Source of the DNA: Lineus longissimus | Taxonomy: Eukaryota; Nemertea; Pilidiophora; Heteronemertea; Lineidae | Direction of reading: 5' to 3' | Assembly (NCBI RefSeq): GCF_910592395.1 | Contig: NC_088314.1 | Coordinates: forward strand, 6,758,001 to 6,822,000 | DNA length: 64,000 nt | The notes under the pieces: model-generated | What the model saw: only the letters and a program-made list of their open reading frames with translations | The model's database searches: none | What the model was told of the DNA's origin: nothing | Shown: positions 23,146-36,404 of the stretch, one piece after another | Numbering within the stretch: the first letter of the stretch is position 1 | How the letters are laid out: every line of letters starts with the position of its first letter | Position numbers and translations under genes: made by a program

Positions 23146-25165
23146 CGTTTACCTCCCTGTTTCGTTTCCTTCAGGCGGTGGGGTCTCGGATGATTTTGAT
23201 GCTGACCATTATTACATGTCACATAGTTTCACCTCGAACACTGAAGATATCAACTTGATATTAGGTGAAGCAAGTAAGAGAAACTCCATATCTATGGTAA
23301 AAATATGACGCATTTCAGCTTGATTTGTACTGAAAAAAACGTAGTAAATGAGTCATACTCACATCAAAAACAATACTTGTAAGTTACATCTCCGTGGAGA
23401 TCAGCTGAGAGTAGTCTACCTATCGTTGCCATGGTCCGTTGAAGGAGAGGATCGAAAGAGCAAAACGTTTATTTTGAGGTGCATATATCAAACCAATACT
23501 GAATTATCTTGGAGTTATTTCATTAACGAGTGATTAAGGCGGTAATCCTCATAGATCTGGCTAAAATCGCATAAAAATATCTTCACTGATTGTGTTCATG
23601 TTTACGTTCATTTTCCTCATCCAAGAGGACTTCCCCTTAAGACAATTATTAGTCAACTACTTTTTTGCTCACTTTTCTAGAATATCTCTGTATGATCAGG
23701 CCATTCCTCTGCAATAACTGCACTCCAGCGATTCAATATATCATTCAGCGATTCAATATATCATAAGGGAACTCTGCCTTTAACTGTTATCCTAATACAT
23801 CATGTCATATGGGTTATTACAATAATGTAATCACTTGTTCTAGACGCGTTGGCGAGGATTACAAAGATAAACGCAGATCGAAGTTTGTAAAATTGTTTAG
23901 AATAATCTCAATGTTATAGACTCGGTTGAAAACGATACTGAAAAATATGCCCCCGTAGAGTTTTTTTCGGTGAAATGAAAAATAAGTTAGCCTAAAGGGT
24001 TTTGAGATTCTAAAAAACCTGTTCATTTTGTTGAAAAGCCTCAAACTGGTGCATATAATGTTGGCTGAAAAACCACTGAATGCATTTAAAACCTCAAAAA
24101 GCCTTATCTAAGGTTAAACAATTTAGAAGCATCGAAACACACAAAAGATGCCATTTGGAAATACGCTGACTGCTGTCAAATATATATACTTACTAATATA
24201 TACATGTACCAGCGGCTCAAGGAGGGAGCCCCTCGAGTCCTTTTTGACGTCTTCCTCGAAGTATTGGTGATTCCTTCCTGAGTTACAATCTTCTTCGAAA
24301 CGCGTGTATACTTTTCATTATTCCTCAAATGCGTGATGATGTTCAAGTACACTGCTTATCGGTATCAAAAACTTCAGCTGACAGTCATGAAATCAGGTAT
24401 AAACACAGAAAAGGCGACTACATCCCACACATCTGACCGTTTAACTGGTTTTGTTTTCCTTCCGTATTGCAAAAGGTGCGTGAAGACCAGAAGTCAAAAT
24501 CAAAATATGAGAAAACCTACGACAATTCCTTGTTGCCAAGATGTTTCAGTGGGGTTGCATGTACAAGTGTACAGTCGATACAGTTGAAGTTAGGTGAAAC
24601 CAACGTTACCAGCGGTTTCATCTCGAGTTTAGCTATAGTCGCTATGCATTTTAAAAGGCCGTGCGCGCATAAATATATAAGCGATTACGGCAAAACTAAA
24701 ATGAGTTGAACTTTCAATCCGTAAAGTGTGATATTTCGATCAAAATCCTTAATGTCAATTAAATAAGAGCAGTAAAGTGTAATTGTACAGGACACAACGC
24801 TGTGTTTGAACTGGCCATTTACTGACTGAACTGCATAACTCTTCTCGGGTAATCATTAGCTATTGCCATTTCATTAACTGTTGATTATAGTTTGGTTATC
24901 AAAACAATTATGATAAGTGGGTAAACTTGGCCTTTGAAAACAAGAATTTACTAGGAAAGTATTTTGACAGCAATGACTTGTACATGTACCTCCATACTCA
25001 AAATTATTCAGTGTTTTCTAATGCTCAAACTCCTTTTTGGTATTTATCGTTAAAGGAGACATTTTTTCGATGCCTTTGAAAATTTTATGTGTCAATGTAA
25101 GAGGAAGGTATGGGATAGTTTTAACTTTTCTCTGACTTCGTCTTTGTGGCATGATGAGAACAATA
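23146..25165. other. Intergenic, nothing recognised
   Basis: About 2 kb between the PKA-motif ORF and repeats downstream of the class A GPCR. A short direct duplication of an ATTCAATATATCA-containing word occurs near 23730-23765. No gene or RNA was supported. Confidence 0.35.
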
Positions 25166-25221
25166 GGCAGGTTTAGCAACCCATACGAAGAATAACGTAC
25201 GTCGACGAAGCGAAACCTGCC
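25166..25221. repeat. Short inverted-repeat element
   Basis: GGCAGGTTT at 25166 and AAACCTGCC ending at 25221 are exact inverted 9-mers bracketing a 56-base segment. A tiny foldback or MITE end. Confidence 0.4.
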
Positions 25222-25228
25222 ACATGTT

Positions 25229-25470
25229 AATAGGCACTTTCGGCAAGCAAAAACTCACGCCCGTGTTACGTATCCCTATCGAATTTTCGTACTGTGACAT
25301 TTTCCCATCCTGTACAATGTTGAAAGGTGAAATGAAAACGATTCTTCCAGGTAAACTCTCAATTAAGTATCATTTACATGTAAATCAGTTTCGCTATCGC
25401 ATATCGCGCATCGGGGATGTCCAAGATGTGAAAGCACCATACGTTACAGCGATACGGATATTCAACAGTT
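25229..25470 (+). mobile_element. Non-autonomous DNA element, copy 1 (5' end)
   Basis: Starts GGCACTTTCGGCAAGC... and shares about 230 bases with 29345-29640 (landmarks: CACGCC-GTGTTACGTAT, CCTATCGAATTT, TTGAAAGGTGAA, GTATCATTTACATGTAAATC, CGCATCGGG). The other copy ends in the inverted form of this beginning, so the pair defines terminal inverted repeats of about 45 bases. This copy loses similarity after about 25465. No coding capacity: MITE-like. Confidence 0.6.
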
Positions 25471-25596
25471 TGTTGTGTCTACATGTTCTATACAGCATTT
25501 ACCATATTTGGCAGTGTTTCTCTGGCGCCGTGCTGCAGTGTTGCATGAAAACGGTTATAATCGCAAAACTAGTTGTACGTTCTATCAGATATATAA

Positions 25597-27560
25597 CTAC
25601 TTTCTACAACATGAAAATATTAGCCTCAGTTTTTCTTTGACGTCATTGCGATATTTCTTACCACCGCCAATTAGATATAAATAAAAGTTGATAGCATAAT
25701 TTAACTCCCAGAACTGATCAAGAATATAATTCTGACAATAAAATCTCAAACTCCAATATTCTTCTTTCAACTTATAAGGAGCGAAGACCTCTGGTGCTCC
25801 CATAATAACGATGTATAACCTATAAGGGATTGACGTCACGACGTAGGCAATACTGACAATAATCAACATTCTAGTTAGGTGGGTTGACTCCTTTTCTGAT
25901 TTTTTCTTGCCTTTTTCGCTGACACCCATCTTGTCTCTCGCCTTTGAGGCGCTGCGTAACACAGTGATTATCCACAGGTTACAGAACACGATGATGCAGA
26001 AGGGTACGATGGTCCCGATGACCAACTGGAACATATTCCCCAAAGTCTCCATCTCTGGGGCGTCTGGTACTGACATGACCACGATACCTACACCTAAAAA
26101 GACAGAAAGATTTCATACAGAGCAGCACAAACCGTCGAGAATTGACATTGGGAAAACGAGTGTGGCGCCGGTCCGCCCCATATACGAGCTCTCGCTACGC
26201 AGCGTAGGGGTCATCACGAGTAAGATGTATTAGACCAAGTCGGAAACGTGATACATACTGAGATAAAAATATTCCACTTTGCAGTGTCAAGTCATCGATA
26301 GAAACCAGTTCCGAAGTACTTTCATTAATTTACTATATACATGTAGTTTTTTTTTAATCAAAAACTCCTTGAATGGCCAGAAACCTGTGTTACACAAAGT
26401 TTGGCGGAACGGACAGTTCCTGACATACTTCGTCGAGAGGACTTGGGTGGCTACTAATGAAACTGATGAAAGTAATGAGCCAAGTCAGCAATTTCTGCAT
26501 AAATGTATTAATTCGGAGTTCTGTTATGGTTCTTTTCATGATATGAGATGAACTGTATTGTGAAACCTGTCAAATGACTTACTGCCAGTGTGACCACCAC
26601 TTTTCGTAATTTTAAATGTGTAAAACAAGTAGATGTTAAGGCCACTGATGATAACCAACATGATGAAGATTGTCAGCCAGGCCCGGCGGATGGTGCACAG
26701 CCTTGGAACAGCCATCGGAAATCGGACAACAATAAGTCTATCTACTGTCATGGCGGCCAGATAGAAGCCAGAGAGGATGGCGTTGGTGTAGGAGAGATAC
26801 CACAAACCCCTGGAAAGAAAAGACAACACAAATGGTCCATGGTGTACTCTCCCTCGGGACGGATACCCGAAGAGGAGAACGGGAGTGGGTTTTTCATTGT
26901 GCTTGTACAATGTGTTACATCTATAAATAATTGTGCACGTATCAACTGACGTACTTCACTCAAAGCATGCCCTAATAGCCTTGCCCTATAATAGCACCGT
27001 TTACACCGGACCCAACCAAACCTGACCAGGCCGGGCAAGACTCACGTCGCTCATCGTTGTCTTCTAAGGAATACTGACTCTTCATCCGACTGTGTTTATT
27101 CCCCTGTCCGATGCAGAGGTTTCGAAAAATTCTGCCGGTAAGAGTCAAAGAAACCTGCATTACCCAACAGGCCAGATACATATGCCCGAACTTACTGAAG
27201 GGCGAGCTCCGAAGGAGGCGCTGGTGCCCAGAACATCCAAATCAATGCCCATCCATTTGCTATGGTAACATTTGTATCAACAACGGCCAACGCCGTCATG
27301 TAGCTGCAGGTCGAGATACGCCGGTTGTCTTTCTGTATCGTAATTAAGATCGACATGCCATTTCCGAAAAGCGCTAAAACCGTCACGGCGATCCAGAGAT
27401 ATTCTGTAAAGATCTTATAAACGACACGGAGAGCGAGAACCGAAGAACCAACTGGACCCTCTGCTTCCATGGTCCACGCATCAGAGGTCGGCGTTTCCAT
27501 CCTCGAGAACTCACACTGGATACGCGTAAATGAAAATTGCAGAGTTTGAAAAACTTCCAC
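25597..27560 (-). CDS. Class A (rhodopsin-like) GPCR
   Basis: Seven-helix receptor in three minus-strand exons: 27560-27196, 26809-26583 and 26093-25597, phases 2 and 1, 362 residues. TM1 has the Gly-Asn motif (LALFGNGMSILITI). The DRY position reads VDRLIVVRF after TM3. TM4 is WLTIFIMLVIISGL, TM5 GTIVPFCIIVFCNLW. TM6 starts at HLTRMLIIVSIAYVVTSIPYRLY (cytoplasmic basic loop before it is Lys/Ser/Glu rich). TM7 has NYAINFYLYLIGGGKKYR, replacing NPxxY with NFYLY. The tail ends in CCRK, a possible palmitoylation site. The TM3 and extracellular loop 2 cysteines of the usual disulfide are both absent. It resembles orphan invertebrate peptide-type receptors; the ligand is unknown. An in-frame Met 20 codons further in is an alternative start. 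Confidence 0.86.
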
Positions 27561-28538
27561 GAGAGCTGGAGACGGACTGCTGGTATATCATGAAAAACTC
27601 TGCCGTTCATGGGTGTCATTTGAGACGCTCTTTTAATGATATCGTCAATGCGAGGCGTTGCTAGTTTTTCTCTCGCTATTGATGGAACAATGCCATGGCG
27701 GCTTAAATAGCCGTTACCTGACACCCTGTGTTATTTATACAGTGCAAAAAACATAATACCGTACACCGAAATTGGTGAAATCAAAATCTTGCTGTGTTAA
27801 ATAAGAGGAAAACATTATTTCCCGTTCTACCAGTTTCACCGGGAAGAACTTTTTTACATTTTGGGCATGTAGGCTATAGTCACCAATCACGGACGAACGC
27901 TAAATGTTAATCATGACAAGCCTAAATAGATATCCTGCATTAAATATACAATGTAGCTAACTAGATTCAGCGCCAACCGTCGGAGCTACATAATCGTACG
28001 GTGGCTGGGTAAGGACATCACATGATTATTTATTTTTAACATGAACGATTTTTTTTCCTGAAATATCTCGACCGATGGATTTATCATCTCGATCGATCGC
28101 GATATTATCTCGATCGACTGACTTATCATCTCGATCGATTGGAGCTAATTATCTCAAGCGATCGATCTATTTGTCTCGTGTATCTATTTCAAGATTCTCC
28201 TAGCCGATTTGATGCAATCCTTGATGAAATCTGAAGAAATCTTATCAACATTGATTACGCAAGTTTTTTTCGGCACCTGTGCAGATATATGTCTATTGCT
28301 TGCTCTGAATTGTCAATTATGTCCATTTCAATTTCTGTCGGATAGCTTCAGATGAAATATGATTCTTCTCCTCGAGTCTGCTTTCGTATGTTACGTAAGT
28401 AGGCCTACGATCAGTTCTCAATGAATACAAGTGTCACCACACCCAACGCCCAACCTTCTGAAGGCTTTCTCGGAAGCTCAGTTGGTGCGGTGACAGTTGT
28501 TGTGAGTGGGTACATCTAGAGCTGGAGAGTTTGACAAG
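27561..28538. other. Intergenic between GPCR and ZP gene
   Basis: Divergent promoters of the GPCR (-) and the ZP-domain gene (+) should lie here. Apart from the CTCGATCGA repeat cluster at 28066-28190 nothing was recognised. Confidence 0.35.
28066..28190 (+). repeat. Degenerate ATCTCGATCGAT repeat cluster
   Basis: Four to five diverged copies of a word like TATCATCTCGATCGA, with period near 28 bases, rich in the palindrome CGATCG. It lies about 350 bases upstream of the ZP gene start. Confidence 0.6.
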
Positions 28539-31500
28539 ATGGCGATTAACAAAGTTTTAGCTCTCGCAATAGAGGGTAAGTTTCGAATAATATTATTCAT
28601 ATTATGGCTTACATGTGGTTAGGGTTCTTCCCGTGGCAGAATTCCAACAGCCGTGAGGGGGAAGCGCGGCATGAGTAATCGAAGACGCCATGCATAAATC
28701 TGAACAACCGGATACGTACTACGCCCTAGAAGATCCAGTGTAACACGGTTAAGATCTACATCATTACTGTCTGCTGCACATCTTTATGATATCACTTTCA
28801 ATCTCATTTCAGTGGCAATTGTGATTGCCTTTGCATCAGAAAGCATACAGGCAGTGTGTAACTGGGACGATCCAGTAGAAGGCGTTTCCTTTCAAGCATC
28901 TGAGGCTGGCCAACTCGAAATCAAAGCTGAAGCGGCGACGTTGGCAGATTGCAAGGCAGCCTGCGAGACGGTAGGATACAGTTGCCCGGCGTTCACGTTC
29001 AATCCGGACAATGATGGGTGTACGATATTGACGAGCATTACTGGCTCTTTCATTTCGAGTATCGTGTTACCAGGAGCAGTGGCATATTTTCGGAACTGCG
29101 TGGATTGTAAGTAAAAGGCATAATTTTTAGAGTACCCCATTGCCATAAGTCAGAACCAAAGACAGGTTTCGCAAGAAAGAAAGAAAAAAAATCCCATGGG
29201 AAAGGATCACAAAAAGTCCTGTCCTGTTTGATGCTGAGATGCTTGTAAATCGCATCAGTCTATATGGCCTTCTCTTGTGGGGGAGGCCCCGTGCCTCTGC
29301 TAACCTGGAATGACTGTTTGATGCTACATCATATGTTACAACAACAAACCCTTAAGTACAAAATTCACGCCGGTGTTACGTATTATATCCCTATCGAATT
29401 TACGTATGACATTTTCCCAGCCTGTACAGTGTTGAAAGGTGAACTGAAATGATACTTTCAAGTAACTTGTCAATCAAGTATCATTTACATGTAAATCAGT
29501 GTCGCTATCGCATATTATATATCACGCATCGGGAATGTGCAAGATGTGAAAACACGACATATATTACGTAACAGCGATACGCGCCGGATACGCAATACGG
29601 GCATGCATTTTGAACTTGCCGAAAGTCCCCAAGTGAAATCGCGTTGGACAAAAATCACACATTTTTTCAATCAATTTTCAGCGCCTCATTGCTCGGGAAC
29701 ACCATGCATGAATGCAGCGACCTGTTATATGGATGATGGAAATCCTGCATGTTACTGCACGTACGGTTGGCAGGGGGAACTTTGTGATGAACCGACGCAG
29801 AGATTTATAGGTATTAAGCTAACACCAGTGAATTTGTCGATCCTTCAGAAGCCCGGCGATATACATGTATTTTGACAAAATAATGATAGCTCAAAGGCCA
29901 TAAAATTTGGACCCTCTGCTTTGACCGAAGCCGAGAAAAAATGTACGACCTACCTGGCTCCTGCCTATAGACTACCTTTAAAGCCGCCCCCTTCTCTCGT
30001 TAATTAATATTGTAAATCGGATTGTTTCAGTAAAGACTTGCACAGGGCTGCATATTGATTGTAACAATGGATCCGATCCAAACTCCCTAGCCTACAGCAA
30101 ATGTGATACGGATAACACGTGCGTATGCATGGATGGATACTTTCAACATAGTCCGTCACACTCATGCATTCCGAGTAAGTAAAAGAAAACGTTGTCACAG
30201 TTTTGTATTTTGATAGCCGGCATGCAAATTTGAACGAGTGCGCTTTCTGTCAAGTTAAAAAACCATGGCGAAGACCTTGACTAAAAAAGCGTAATTTTTT
30301 TTTAATCGGCTGAAATCCGTCTTAGATCATACAATTATACACGATACTTGCTGGCACGGTATTCCGAAGTGGATGAGAAATATTGGCCCCGGACCTCGCC
30401 TTACCTTTCAGCTACAATGTAGGTTTTTTGCATCTGACATTTGCCATCCAAGAAAAAAAACTAACGCACAAGAATTGCAGTTGTGGCTGAACAAAGTAAC
30501 GGCCTAACGAAGAGCTGCAGGTCGGGCTACAGAACCAGCATTGGATCATGTCGGCAAGATGTGCGATACGTATTGTCATTTCTTTTCCAGTTGTGCCTGG
30601 CACTCCTTGTTCCCACAAACCATCCCCGGACGCCTTCTGTGAGGTTGGGATACCTCACTCCAAATGTGGAGCAAGCGACGAGTGCGAGTGTGATACCGGT
30701 TTCTACATTGCCATCAATAACTGGGGCCAGCAATACTGCAAGCACTGTAAGTATAGCTTTAGACATACATGTATTACTTGTACAATATTGCCATGGGACT
30801 CGACCACTAGAGAGGTTCGTATGGGATATGCCGACAGTTCCCAAAAAAGGCTTTCGACAACCTAGCTAGCTCGGTCGTCGTTCTAGACAAAAATCATGCC
30901 GTATATACAATGCCCCGGCGTTAGTCACCCTCCCTCACAGTCCGTTTCGTAGACATTCCTTTCGCATTTATTTCGCAGCAATACCCCTCGCGGAGTTATT
31001 TCCAATTTCAGTTGAGCCAGGATCGAGCTGTTCAACCGATGCTGACTGCCAGAGCGGCATGACTGATGGTGTCTGTGTGGATGGCGAATGCGAATGTCCT
31101 GTTGGAAAGGAGTTTGTCTTTAGCGCAGAAGCGTGTAGTAAGTATCTACACAAGTTGGGGAAATGGTCTGTGACGTTTAAATGAGCGTTTCCGCATCTGA
31201 GTGTTACCCGTCATTTTTTGGCAACGCTGAAAGAAAGATCGACAAGTTTTTCTGTCAGTGTTTCCTCCCTATTGAAATATCGGATCTCTCTGGTTGTCTA
31301 CATAGCTACGTTTCTTGGATTTTTTTTATATTTCTTTGTTCAGTAACGCCGTCATCAGATGTTGCTTGTTCATCCTGCAAGTTGTCCGGAGGAGTATGCT
31401 ATGATTCTAACAGCGATTCGTCCCCTGATACATGCGCGTGCCCACCATACAAGCAATCGACCAACCCCTCCGACTTCACCGTAGGTTGTGACGTTTCGTT

Positions 31501-34500
31501 AGGTACGTAGATGGGTAAGTGAGAGAAGGGGAGACATCAGGGGCCCAGGGGTCTCTACCCCCCCCCCCCCCCCCACCCATCCCCGTTCTTACAGAGTCAA
31601 GATTTATGTGTTGAACGGGAGGAGATTTTCTATTAAAGCCGGTATTTCATGAATTTTACCGCTGAAATGCGGTTAAAAGGCTACCTCCGCGTTCCAGATT
31701 GTTTGAAAGCAATCTTGGCAAACTCTTTTGCTAATTTTAGTATTTATGGAGAATCCTATCCACCTCTGTTTTGTTCTTTTCAGTTGATCCGGGGAAATTG
31801 TGCGACTCTGAGGGGGTTCAGTCTGTGTGCCGTTCTCCAAACGCGCAGTGTATTCATGCAAAGGCGGTGTCTCAACATCACCAGTGCCAGTGCAAGCTGA
31901 CGTACCAGGCTGTGCCAGAGAGATACAACCCGGACTACAACGCAAAGTGTGGTGTGTATCATTGGTACTTGGGTCATGAAGGCCCGTGGCTAGTTATTGA
32001 AGTACACCCACGACGTCAAAATCTGTTTATTTATATATTTCTTTGCACAAAATGATGGATTTTTCTTACAGCCCTATTGTACAAAAGAGCGCCCTCGTGT
32101 GATTTAAACCTTAGTAGTGACTGCTGTCTGTTTTCTTTTCGTTGGCTTATAGTGAAAGTCATTTCCAAATTCACCGATCCCAACTGCAAGTGGTGTGCTA
32201 GGCAAGGAGGTGTTTGCGTGGACATAAACGGTGATTACCTTCGAGACGACTGTATGTGCCCAGAGACCAAGTCCTCCAGTAGCCATGCTCATCCCAAGTT
32301 CGACTGCGACACTGACCACGGTAGGTTGAGAGAAAAAACGTTTTATACATGTACATGTATATCGACGATTTCAGTCCAAAATGACTGGTTTCTACGAGTT
32401 CCCTCTGATCCATTTGAAATATTATCATTCAAGTTTTCATTATCCATTTTTCCATCATCTTCTTACATGTAGTCAACGTAACCTGCCTCGGAGACTCCAT
32501 GAAGATCACATATTTGCCACAGAACAAAGCCAAATACACTTCATTGCTATCAGAACTGCAAAACGATGAAGGCAGTGTGTTCATCCGCCACAAGCAGGAC
32601 GCTGGCGAGTGCTGGTTTAATCAGGTCAACGGAATGTACGAACTGACTTTTTCATTGCAAGATGAAATGCTGCCAATGTGTGGTGTCAAGAAAATGGAAC
32701 GTCTGGTAAGTTTAATATCTCGCAGTACATCGGAAATAATCAAGCTTGTACGAGAAATTAATGCTGAATCAAACACGAGCCTGCCCCCTAACTGTATATG
32801 GCCACCAATATGATCCTAAGCTCCTGCCTATTTCTCTCTTTAACATATTGCTGTTTACCTCTTTTTACATATTTTAGGATGCGTCCACCACATACTCTAC
32901 CGAAGTTCGGATTCAGAGGGGTAAAACTGGCCAGGGCATATTCGGTTGGAGTGATTTTACGTTTAGCGCATACTGCACATACTATAAGACAGTTGGCGCC
33001 GAGGCCGGGGAAGGTGGGGTCAAGGTGAAAGACCGGTGAGTATGGAATGCAATTTCACCTCATTTATCCAACAGAAGAGTCGAGACCCTGGCTGCTGCTC
33101 TCGTCCTCTTGAACTATTTCCCCCAATTATATAGAGTCACAGCCGAGAGATACTTAGATCTTCTGATTGATAGCCCTTCTGTCTCTTCCTCGAAATATCC
33201 CTTACCTCCTGAAATATTCTCTTCCCTCTTCCAGAAGGCTTTGCACTGACCGCGGCTCGCTTTGCTTCCTTTATTCCTGCTCTCGTATTCTTACCCCTTG
33301 TTCGGCCATCATATCATCTGTCTTCCAAAGCAGGATCGCTAAATGGAATGGTTACCAGCAATTCCTAACTCAACGGCCCCCGCCACCCACACAACACCGA
33401 CCCTTCCTCCAAACGCGCGATGAGGCCGCACAGTAATCCACCAGAAAAATTCTGAATGAATTGTGGTGTACGGGATCCCCTTTTTTATAGCGAACTCGGA
33501 CTGCAATATGCATCGGAGGGAGTGGCTGTTGCCGCCCAGCTGGAAATAAGCGTGCAAGATAAGTTTGGTCGGGATGCTGAAGAAACCGGCTTGACGATGG
33601 GGGATGATGTCCAGTTAATTGTCCAAATGACAGACGACGCAGGTGAGTGAACATGGAGCTTCGTAAAACGTACCAGCTTGGCTAAGAATTGCAAATTATA
33701 CGCCAAAAGGCAGATAAGAGTCTGTGTTGGAAGCATTTGGTCACTTTAACGTACACTTTGTATCCTGTTGATTCATGAACGTGCAATCATTAATATTCCT
33801 CCTATTGTCCTTTTAGGCAAAGTTACCACGGGAATGTCGGCCTATTGTACAAGAGTAACGGTACCTTGAAAATTTACCATCGTTTTGCCTCGGATCATGC
33901 ATGATATAAATTTCTCCCGTAGATCACGAATTATGATAAAGACTGTCCTTTGTTAATTCTTACCTATAGATGCATATACCAAGATTACAGTCGAGACATG
34001 TGTCGCTGCCGATCGACCTAACCTTGACGACCCTGCTGTTCAAACGATACTTCTTTTGAATGACGGGTAAGAGCTTGCCCATTCTATCTCTTAGCGTCGC
34101 CTTTGGTAGCTGCTGCAAGTGCAGACTGGCTTCGTTCAGTTCACATGCGGTGGCCCGGATACGTTAAAGGGCCAACTTGGGCATAAGATATGTTGGTTTT
34201 CCATACAAAACAGGACCGTAACTTCCAAACAAGATCATTGAAAATCACAAGGACTGCAATAAACAAGGCACCAGATAGGGATGTAGCCTTAGGCCTGCCT
34301 GAAATTCGCAAGCCATCTCCAAAACTGCCTCGTAAATATGACTAATTTGTTAGGGAAAGGTTTGCCTGCATTATATTGCTCTGCATTGCAGATGCCCGAT
34401 TGGATCAAGCGATCCGTCATTTGAGCTGGACCCAACTGATCCTAACCAGACTCTTCTTAGTGAGTACTTCCCGAGTGTGTCATTTGAGGGTTCCAGTTAC

Positions 34501-35703
34501 GTGTTCTTCCATTGTGCGATAAGGGTTTGCAGGCAACCATCCGAATGTCCGGAGGTAAGTGTTTACTTTTGTTTTGCCAGATCGCCTTTATGTCGCCATT
34601 GGGAGTTATTTTGTATATTCAGTATATACTGGGGGTAATATCAGATCTACAATCGTATAGAGGAGGCACCAAGGCGCATATTCGGTATGAAATATGGCAA
34701 CAAGTTCTGCCACCTTCTTAAATTTGAAATGCACATAACCAGCTCGTTTCTGAACCGTATTTGACAGGTTAGTTGCTACCGGAAGCGAAGGTCACTGAGT
34801 GGACGTATCCGATCCTACCAGGACATTCTGGAACTCGTGGAGTACGACTGGGGCGTCAAGTCCGGTGTCAGCACTGGAGGGATATATATTAGACCCAAAG
34901 GCTTCATGGAAGACCAGTCAAACAGCGGTGTTGATGAAGATAGGAACACTATGGAACGTAGTAAGTAGAATCAGGTCTTGGGGAACCGTTCGCTGGTGCT
35001 GATGGGAATTGCGTCCAGGGTGATGTAAAAGCTTTACCAGGGTAACGAATAAGAGTATACCCCGAGATATATATGTTATATATGTTCATTATTTTCAACG
35101 TTCACTTGGGAACCCGATCGCTTTATTGCTGTAAGGTCTGTGCACGATGTATCCATATTACACGGTGTCGAAGCGGTTGAGGCCCATCTGTAACACATCC
35201 TCCCATTACATGGAAAAATGGCATTTGTGCAGGCGCCCCTCAACTGGCTTAACTGCGTCGGCACAGTAATCATGCCAGAAACTTGTTTGGAAACCATGCA
35301 AGTACCGGATGTATGAGGTAGATGATAATAAAGAACGTAAATGTAGTTGTCCATTTGCATCTAAGTACCTTGAGTAATCTAATTTTCTTGATGTCCTCCT
35401 CAGTCTGTGGATATATTCAGCTGATATACGCCTCTCTTTTCAGCCTGCCCGGGCATGTTTGGAATATGCGGACTGAACGTAACAATGTTTGTGACTATCA
35501 TTGCTGGGTTTTCCGTCACAAGCACCCTGACTGTGGCTGCGTCCATCTTGTATCGTCTGCGGAAGCGACAGCTGGAAAAAACGCGGTATTCGACGGCATC
35601 TAAACGACAAGATAGCGCATCCTCCACGGGAATGTTGTACGCGCAAGCACAGACACCCAGCCCAGCCCCATATTTGTGGTACCAGTACGGTTCTCAAGTA
35701 TAA
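28539..35703 (+). CDS. PAN/EGF-like/ZP-domain type I membrane protein
   Basis: Extracellular, filament-forming type of membrane protein. Sixteen exons: 28539-28575, 28813-29106, 29682-29810, 30031-30174, 30591-30746, 31012-31137, 31344-31502, 31784-31951, 32153-32320, 32473-32705, 32878-33035, 33491-33642, 33970-34066, 34392-34554, 34768-34960 and 35444-35703. Phases close to 878 residues. Order: signal peptide (about 1-26), PAN/apple-like module (27-110), a canonical EGF (C-GTPCMNAATC-CYCTYGWQGELC), six further Cys-rich EGF-like modules, then a ZP domain from about residue 462 (NVTCLGDSMKI). ZP-C ends before a dibasic furin-type site, RKRR (about 733-736). A spacer, a transmembrane helix (about 805-830) and a short basic tail follow. 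This is the classic ZP layout in which cleavage at the site releases the ectodomain for polymerisation. AATAAA lies at 35987. Tissue role unknown. Confidence 0.85.
29345..29640 (+). mobile_element. Non-autonomous DNA element, copy 2 (3' end)
   Basis: Lies in the second intron of the ZP gene and pairs with the element at 25229-25470. It keeps the 3' terminus, ...CTTGCCGAAAGTCCCC near 29635, the inverted form of copy 1's start. No ORF. Confidence 0.6.
31558..31574 (+). repeat. Poly-C run
   Basis: Seventeen consecutive C in an intron of the ZP gene. Length is likely variable or error-prone in assembly. Confidence 0.9.
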
Positions 35704-36404
35704 TAAAAACAAAACAAAAAAATTTATAAGGACAAAATCTTTAGTTATAGATCACCAGAGTTAGTTATTCAGAGTTGAGAATCATTAATTCCATTCCCAG
35801 AACTCTTCCTTTCCGAGTCCACAGCCTTGACATTGTAAATCTCACGTTTGCAGGCTCATGTATCGGAAAAATATGACATTGATAGCTTGCTATATATAAT
35901 GTCCAGATGACGGATCTTGGGGCCCGGCATCGGCATGGTATGGCTGCATATTATACCAGATATCTTGGTATTCGAGTATCTAATTGAATAAACATTTTGC
36001 ATGAACAAGTCATGTCTTTGGTTCTGTCTCCATGATTACAACGTTGATAGACTTAATTAGCCTTTATCCGCATTGTCATATTTGCAAATTCCTTTGATGG
36101 CAAAATTACCCTTCATCGTTGCACAGGCATGCTTCACTTTTGCAAATGCCAGCTTGCACCCCACATTGCCGAGTTGAACAGTGTGACCTTTGGTTGGTCA
36201 TGATTGTTAACTAATTGCCCTTGGTCTAATTTAGACCAATTTCCCCCATGGCACTTGAAATGACACAAAATTACCGATTTTTCAACGTGAACAGATTTTA
36301 TTGTATTAGTACCGGGAGTTGAAAGGATGACTCCGGTCATCTCTGTTAGCATCTAAATTGTCAGTCACTTTTACTCTAGATCGAAACGAGTACGGAGTTG
36401 CACC
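35704..36404. other. 3' UTR of ZP gene and intergenic
   Basis: A likely polyadenylation signal AATAAA lies at 35987-35992 (another AATAAA overlaps the stop codon at 35703). Beyond it is the promoter region of the PAN-domain gene. No other feature was seen. Confidence 0.45.

Noticed and set aside
28066-28190. CRISPR-like array
   Set aside because: Eukaryotic context, short diverged repeats, no regular spacers.
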